Assembly (NCBI GenBank): GCA_022575985.1
Contig: JAKSXM010000142.1
Coordinates: 6,140,001-6,204,000 of the forward strand
Length of the DNA stretch: 64,000 nucleotides
Origin: Anagrus nilaparvatae
Lineage: Eukaryota > Arthropoda > Insecta > Hymenoptera > Mymaridae
Direction of reading: 5' to 3'
This document shows, one piece after another, positions 58,780 through 64,000 of this stretch. Position 1 is the stretch's first letter; every line of letters starts with the position of its first letter. The notes below the pieces were generated by a model. The model was not told the origin of the DNA. It ran no database searches and was given only the letters and a program-made list of their open reading frames with translations. The position numbers and the translations under genes were made by a program.

Positions 58780-60434
58780 ACAAGGAAGATGGTTAAAGTG
58801 GATATACAAATTGGACAGTAATCCAAATAGAGCCGATTATGTGAATAAGTGATACTTTAATTACGAACGAACATTATTGCGCTTGCAATACTATTTTATA
58901 TTTAGCCGTAGATTTTCGCTAGATTTTGTACATTTCGAATGCTAATAATTATTGATCACGAAAAGAAAGATTTTTTTAAATACAGTATTTGCTAGATTTT
59001 TATAAAAAGCTTAACGAGAATCGATATCATGAGTCAAGATAATTTTCACGATAATTTTATGTTATTTGAAAATGCTACACGAAATCTTGCAAAGTACCAC
59101 AAGAAAGAAAATGTGTAATTAGAGATGAGTTATATAAAATCAGGAAGTTGCCTTTTAGAAATCTAAGATTTAACTATAATTATTGTTTGGTAAATTTTCT
59201 AGAAACTAAAAATGCAAAATATTGTTTACACTTTTTAAAGTATGATGACAGAAGGGGGAAGTTAAACAGCTTATTTCTCTATATGAACGAGTTTTATTAG
59301 TAACTTAACTTGGTGTCACGTTAGATGACATGCTGAACTTAGGCGTATGCAACAGCGTATATATAAAGGGGACCAAAAGGGGACTTATGGCGTCAATTGC
59401 AGAGGATTGTGCATTAATTGAAAGTATTGTAAAGTTAAGATTAGACAAATGAAAGTTTTTTTATACTGCCTAGAACATACTTTGTAGATTATGCAGATTC
59501 TAACTATATTGTAGTAAACTGATAATAACACTAGGGCAAATATTAAAGCGCCTTAAAAGTGCTCCGAACAGAATTCCTAAAAAAATTCTAGACAGAGCGC
59601 GGTCTAGACATCAGCAGGAAAGGTTTGTGGTTGTCATGACTTCTGTCAAGAAATTGTAAAAATTTTGTATAAATCCACTTTTGCTAAGAATTAATTTGAA
59701 AAGGCAATGGCAAGATTCCAATTTTCCTGACGACAACCTGACGAGTTAATTTAAGTGAATATAGCACTGATAACAAAACGAAGTAGGCAAAGGTATGACA
59801 ATTTAAAATTTTTTTCATTAGAGATGGTGGGCGGAATGAGGTGTTTTCGATCCTAGAGAGCGCTGCTGAGACGCGCTACTTTCCCATAAGAATGCTTAAG
59901 GATTGAGTGAGAAACAAAAGTTGCGCGCGCAGATTTTTGTTTCTCACTCACTCCTTAAGGATTTCTTATAGGAAAGTAGCATTCCTCAGCAGCGTCCTCT
60001 AGGATCGAAAACACCCCATTGAATAACATTACTGTGGATTCGACTGTGGATATCTGCTCACAGGTTACTACGATTTAAATTTTTTTGAATTTAGTTATAA
60101 TTCTTTTATTAGAAAAAAAATACTGAAAAGACGTTTATTAACTAAGAAGGAAAGATAAACTACTGTTGTGATTGAAGGCAACCGATACTTTGTCAAACAT
60201 TGAACTGGAGAATGGAGTTATCTTTCAAAATTGTTGTTTTGCAAAGGAGTTCAAAAACCTAACAAAGCATTTAATTCTGAGTAATCAAGTGACTATGTAA
60301 GATATTTTGATTCTATCTATTCTACAAACATCTTAGGACTCCTCAACAAAATAATTCTTAATATTGCGTTAGCCAAAAACTTGATTTCTCAACCAGTAAA
60401 AACAAATTACCGATCAATCTTAAATCCTGTTTAA
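58780..60434 (+). pseudogene. Decayed coding-like island of unknown origin
   Basis: Successive open stretches on the plus strand have protein-like composition and no shared frame. They are 59070-59300 (76 codons; CVIRDELYKIRKLPFRNLRF), 59309-59452 (47 codons; NSVYIKGTKRGLMASIAED), 59466-59522 (18 codons; LPRTYFVDYADSNYIVVN), and 59504-59659 (51 codons; KRLKSAPNRIPKKILDRA). A further single frame, 60123-60434, has only three internal stops in 104 codons (for example KLLFCKGVQKPNKAFN and RYFDSIYSTNILGLLNKI). A small MITE (59835-60020) interrupts the region. The frames alternate, as in a pseudogene with indels. I do not recognise the protein; a transposon, an integrated viral gene or a dead host gene are all open. 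Confidence 0.45.
59835..60020. mobile_element. Small hairpin MITE, about 186 bp
   Basis: The left end is AATGAGGTGTTTTCGATCCT, with TAGAGAGCGCTGCTGAG following it. Both recur inverted at the right (CTCAGCAGCG, then AGGATCGAAAACACCCCATT). The arms continue to a centre near 59930 ('GAGTGAGAAACAAAA' against 'TTTTGTTTCTCACTC') around a GCGCGCGC core. GC-richer than its surroundings, with no ORF. Confidence 0.82.
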
Positions 60435-62225
60435 AAACTAAATTGTATCGTAATGCATTCAATTGAAGCAAGATAATTTGTTACTTAATTTGGTTATACT
60501 TAGGATCCATTAATTAAATAAAATTATACATTAACCTTAATGCATTGCCCAAGAGGAGGGCATATGATACAAATATAATTTATGATACAAAAAAAAATTT
60601 AATAAACATACTGTGTGGAACATTAAAAAAAACTATTTATTAAATAATAATCTTTAGTAATACATTTTTGTTTTTCAAAAGGATTGATGAACTCATTAAC
60701 ATTTTTTTGTTTCTAAATTACAAATTTATCTTTTATGATACAAACTAATAAATCTTCTTACATGCACAGTGCTGCATATAAGAAGCTTTTACATATTTAA
60801 AATTACATACATGTAGTAGTTGTAGAACTCAAAAAATTGTAATAATAAATTAAATTAAAAAAGAATAATTTTATAATACAATAAATAATGTTTTTAAACT
60901 ACTCAAAAATTATACTCTGGTATCAATTTTAAAAACTCGATATAATTATTTATCTCATTAAATTCATTTTGTTGTATTATTATTTTTTTAAAAAGCAATA
61001 TATAATATTATCTTATAATCTTAAAGCAAATAATTCATCGATATTAACATCATCATTCTTCACATTATTATTATTATTGCATTTGAGAAATCTTCTTATA
61101 CTTGACTTCTTTTCATATTATTTAAACATCGTTTTTTCAATGATCTAGCAATTCTATATTTAAGTAGTAAGTAGTATTACTACCATTCCTTTTTTTTTTT
61201 TAAATAATTATTATCTTTTGTTAAAAGAATATAAAAGAAAGAAAGAAAATGTAATGGATACACCGTTATATACTGTTAAATAAATAAATGCCAATCTTTC
61301 AATATCCGTTCTTTCTTTAATATTGGTTTATAATTTCGAATATTATTCCTTTTATAAAAAAAAATTTTTTTTTCCTCTTTAATCTTTTATCATAATCTTT
61401 ATTTAATACATAACCTTTAATTATTATTATTATTGTATGTAAAAATTAGCGATACGTGAAATTAATATTTTATAATAATTTTTTTAGTCATATATAATGT
61501 AATTACAATTTTCTTTATAAACTATTAAAGTAAATTAACTGTGAAGTTTATTCAAGCATTTTTTTATTTTAGTGATTTTTTTTTTAAAGTAATTATAAAA
61601 AAATATTGATTATATCACCATTTTTTTCATTATTAGTTAAATTATAATAATGCTGGGCCCATAACCTTTTTTTTTAAATAACATAACCTATATAATTAGA
61701 AATTATCAGCTGAACCGTATCCTTTATATTGTTAAAATATTTTTTTATTATAGTAAAAGGAAAGGTTTATTATTATACCTACCTATTTCCGTTATCCACA
61801 ATATTTTTTTCGTTCGTTTTCAAATATGCTATAAAATTTTTTAATGGATTTAAGAATGGGTTATGTAATTTTTATTTTTGAAATTTTTATGGTTATAACT
61901 TTATTATGGGAAAATAAGAAATTAAAGAAATTTTTTAGGCTCGATTTGCAATTATAGCTGCAGAAACAAGTGTATTTCATTTTTTCAATCATTAAGTTTT
62001 AGTGTATGTGTGAAATAATTAAATTTCTAGAAAGTCTTTATTTTTAAAATAAAAATTCTTTATTTTCCGCTTATATTTACAATTTATTAATAATAATTAC
62101 CTATGATTAATCAAAATAATTATAAATTTTAAATTGAACTTACAAATGCCATGAGGTAAGCTGAAAATTATATAAATCAAAATATTCCAAAAGTTTATTT
62201 TTTTATTCAATTCAAATGGTTTTAT
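60435..62225. other. Gene-free AT-rich stretch
   Basis: Simple A/T-rich sequence with several TTATTATTATT-type runs (for example near 61060 and 61420). No ORF or element was recognised. Confidence 0.5.
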
Positions 62226-64000
62226 GCGATTAAAGCGAGATTAAAACCAAAATTTCTAAAATGAAAAAATTTTCAAACGCACTTAAATCCATTTACATCA
62301 GATTTTTTGGGCTCTTTGACCCTGGAAATCAGATTGATTTAAGTTTTTCACTGTTTTAAACCATTTTCGGTACCAAACAGCCAAAAATTTGATAAAAATT
62401 ATTTTTGACATTTTTCCAGATTTCGATTTTGGCCAAAATAAAAATTTTCAAAAAAATCTGGTTTGCCCAGTTCATCAACACTTTTTTTATTAGAAAACTT
62501 GGTTCCTAATGAGTTTTAACTGATTCAAATGGTTTAAAGCGAATAAAGCCAAAATTTCTAAAAATCAAAAATTTTCAAACTCACTTAAATCCATTTATAT
62601 CAGGTTTTTTGGGCTCTTTGACCCGGGGAACCATATTGACTTAAGTTTTTCACTGTTTCAAACCTTTTTCGGTACCAAACAGCCAAAAATTTGAAAAAAA
62701 AATTTTTTGAAATTTTTCCATATATACCCCTTCCTATTTTTGCAAAAATAAAAATTGTCAAAAAAATCCTGTTCCCCTATTTCATCAGCACTTTTTTGGT
62801 TAGAAAACTTAGTTCCTAATGAGTTTTAACTGATTCAAATAATTTGAAGCGAATAAAGCCAAAATTCCTAAAATGAAAAAATTTTCAAAATCACTAAAAT
62901 CCATTTATATCAGATTTTTTGAGCTCTTTGACCCGGGGAACCATATTGATTTAAGTTTTTTACTGTTTCAAACCTTTTTCGGTACCAAACGGCCAAAAAT
63001 TAAAAAAAAAAATTTTTTGAAATTTTTCCATATATACCCCTTCTTATTTTTGCAAAAATAAAAATTGTTAAAAAAATCTGGTTACCATTTCATTAGCACT
63101 TTTTTGGTTAGAAAACTTGTTTCCTAATGAGTTTTAACTCGAGTTTTAACTGATTCAAATAATTTGAAGCGAATAAAGCCAAAATTACTAAAATGAAAAA
63201 ATTTTCAAACTCACTTAAATCCATTTATATCAGGTTTTTTGGGCTCTTTGACCCGGGGAACCATATTGACGCATATTGATTTAAGTTCTTCACTGTTTCA
63301 AACCTTTTTCGGTACCCAACAGCGAAAAATTTGAAAAAATTTTTTTTTGACATTTTTCCATATCCCTTTGGATTTTTGGAAAAATAAAAATTGTCAAAAA
63401 AATCTGGTTCCCCTATTTCATCAGCACTTTTTTGGTTAGAAAACTTGATTCCTAATGAGTTTTAACCATGGTTTTAACTAATTCAAATGGTTTGAAGCGA
63501 ATAAAGCCAAAATTTCTAAAAATCAAAAATTTTCAAACTCACTTAAATCCATTTATATGAGGTTTTTTGGGCTCTTTGATCCGGGGAACCATATTGATTT
63601 AAGTTTTTCACTGTTTTGAACCTTTTTCGGTACCAAACAGCGAAAAATTTGAAAAAAATTTTTTTTGACATTTTTCCATATCCCTTTGGATTTTTGGAAA
63701 AATAAAAATTGTCAAAAAAATCTGGTTCCCCTATTTCATCAGCACTTTTTTGGTTAGAAAACTTGATTCCTAATGAGTTTTAACTAATTCAAATGGTTTG
63801 AAGCGAATAAAGCTAAAATTTCTAAAAATCAAAAATTTTCAAACTCACTTAAATCCATTTATATGAGGTTTTTTGGGCTCTTTGACCCGGGGAACCATAT
63901 TGATTTAAGTTTTTCATTGTTTTGAACCTTTTTCGGTACCAAACAGCGAAAAATTTGAAAAAAATTTTTTTTGACATTTTTCCATATCCCTTTTGATTTA
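62226..64000. repeat. ~312-bp satellite array running off the right edge
   Basis: The landmark GCGAATAAAGCC (GCGATTAAAGCG in the first unit) occurs at 62226, 62539, 62849, 63169, 63497 and 63803, a spacing of 306-328 bp. Units share 'CTCACTTAAATCCATTTATA', 'TTTGGGCTCTTTGACCCGG', 'AACCATATTGATTTAAG' and 'TTCATCAGCACTTTTTTGG'. Longer units have small internal duplications, such as GAGTTTTAAC repeated near 63130 and CATATTGA(C/T) repeated near 63262. The array continues beyond the window. The ORF at 62873-63061 is satellite sequence, not a gene. Confidence 0.93.

Overview
The window is very AT-rich, gene-poor eukaryotic DNA, almost certainly from an insect. The one complete gene is an insect-type sensory neuron membrane protein (SNMP, CD36 superfamily) on the minus strand. 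It has eight short coding exons with GT-AG introns. SNMPs are an arthropod family. The A+T level and the dense miniature DNA transposons would suit a parasitoid wasp or a similar insect, but that is inference. There are no operons, CRISPR arrays, rRNA genes or tRNA genes that I can see.

Layout. 0-2.3 kb: two small inverted-repeat elements downstream of the SNMP gene. 2.3-8.5 kb: the SNMP gene, compact except for a 4.1-kb first intron filled by fold-back repeats. 9.3-9.6 kb: a coding-like, frame-broken stretch on the minus strand. 9.8-14.7 kb: a satellite of ~155-bp monomers in a ~460-bp higher-order unit. It is split at a TA by a deleted Tigger/pogo element, which holds a 2.5-kb fold-back element, which in turn holds a 356-bp MITE. 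15-31 kb: no gene, but dispersed satellite fragments, two related CACTG hairpin elements (18.55 and 22.14 kb), a satellite array enclosed by inverted repeats (26.1-27.5 kb) and a hAT-type MITE with an 8-bp target duplication (29.6-30.1 kb). 31.3-32.8 kb: a 1.5-kb hAT element, also with a perfect 8-bp duplication. 33-40 kb: no feature I can support. 40.35-42.55 kb: three tandem ~730-bp units of alternating palindromes.

43.2-44.0 kb: a CpG-richer promoter-like block, followed by a candidate first coding exon on the plus strand (signal-peptide-like, phase-1 donor). If real, its gene continues past the right edge through at least 20 kb of intron. 45.3-45.8 kb: a near-palindromic MITE flanked by TTAA. 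49.0-49.8 kb: a diverged relative of the 40-kb palindrome followed by a coding-like remnant, part of which recurs at 30.1 kb and gives the empty site for the hAT MITE there. 58.8-60.4 kb: a decayed coding-like island of unknown origin, interrupted by a small MITE. 62.2-64.0 kb: a ~312-bp satellite array running off the right edge, with an outlying partial copy at 15.3 kb.

Functionally the window offers one chemosensory membrane-protein gene and one candidate 5' gene end in a transposon graveyard. Its special value is that several insertions can be read exactly, because target duplications or uninterrupted paralogues are present in the same window. All identities and periods are hand-read estimates; no alignment or database search was run.
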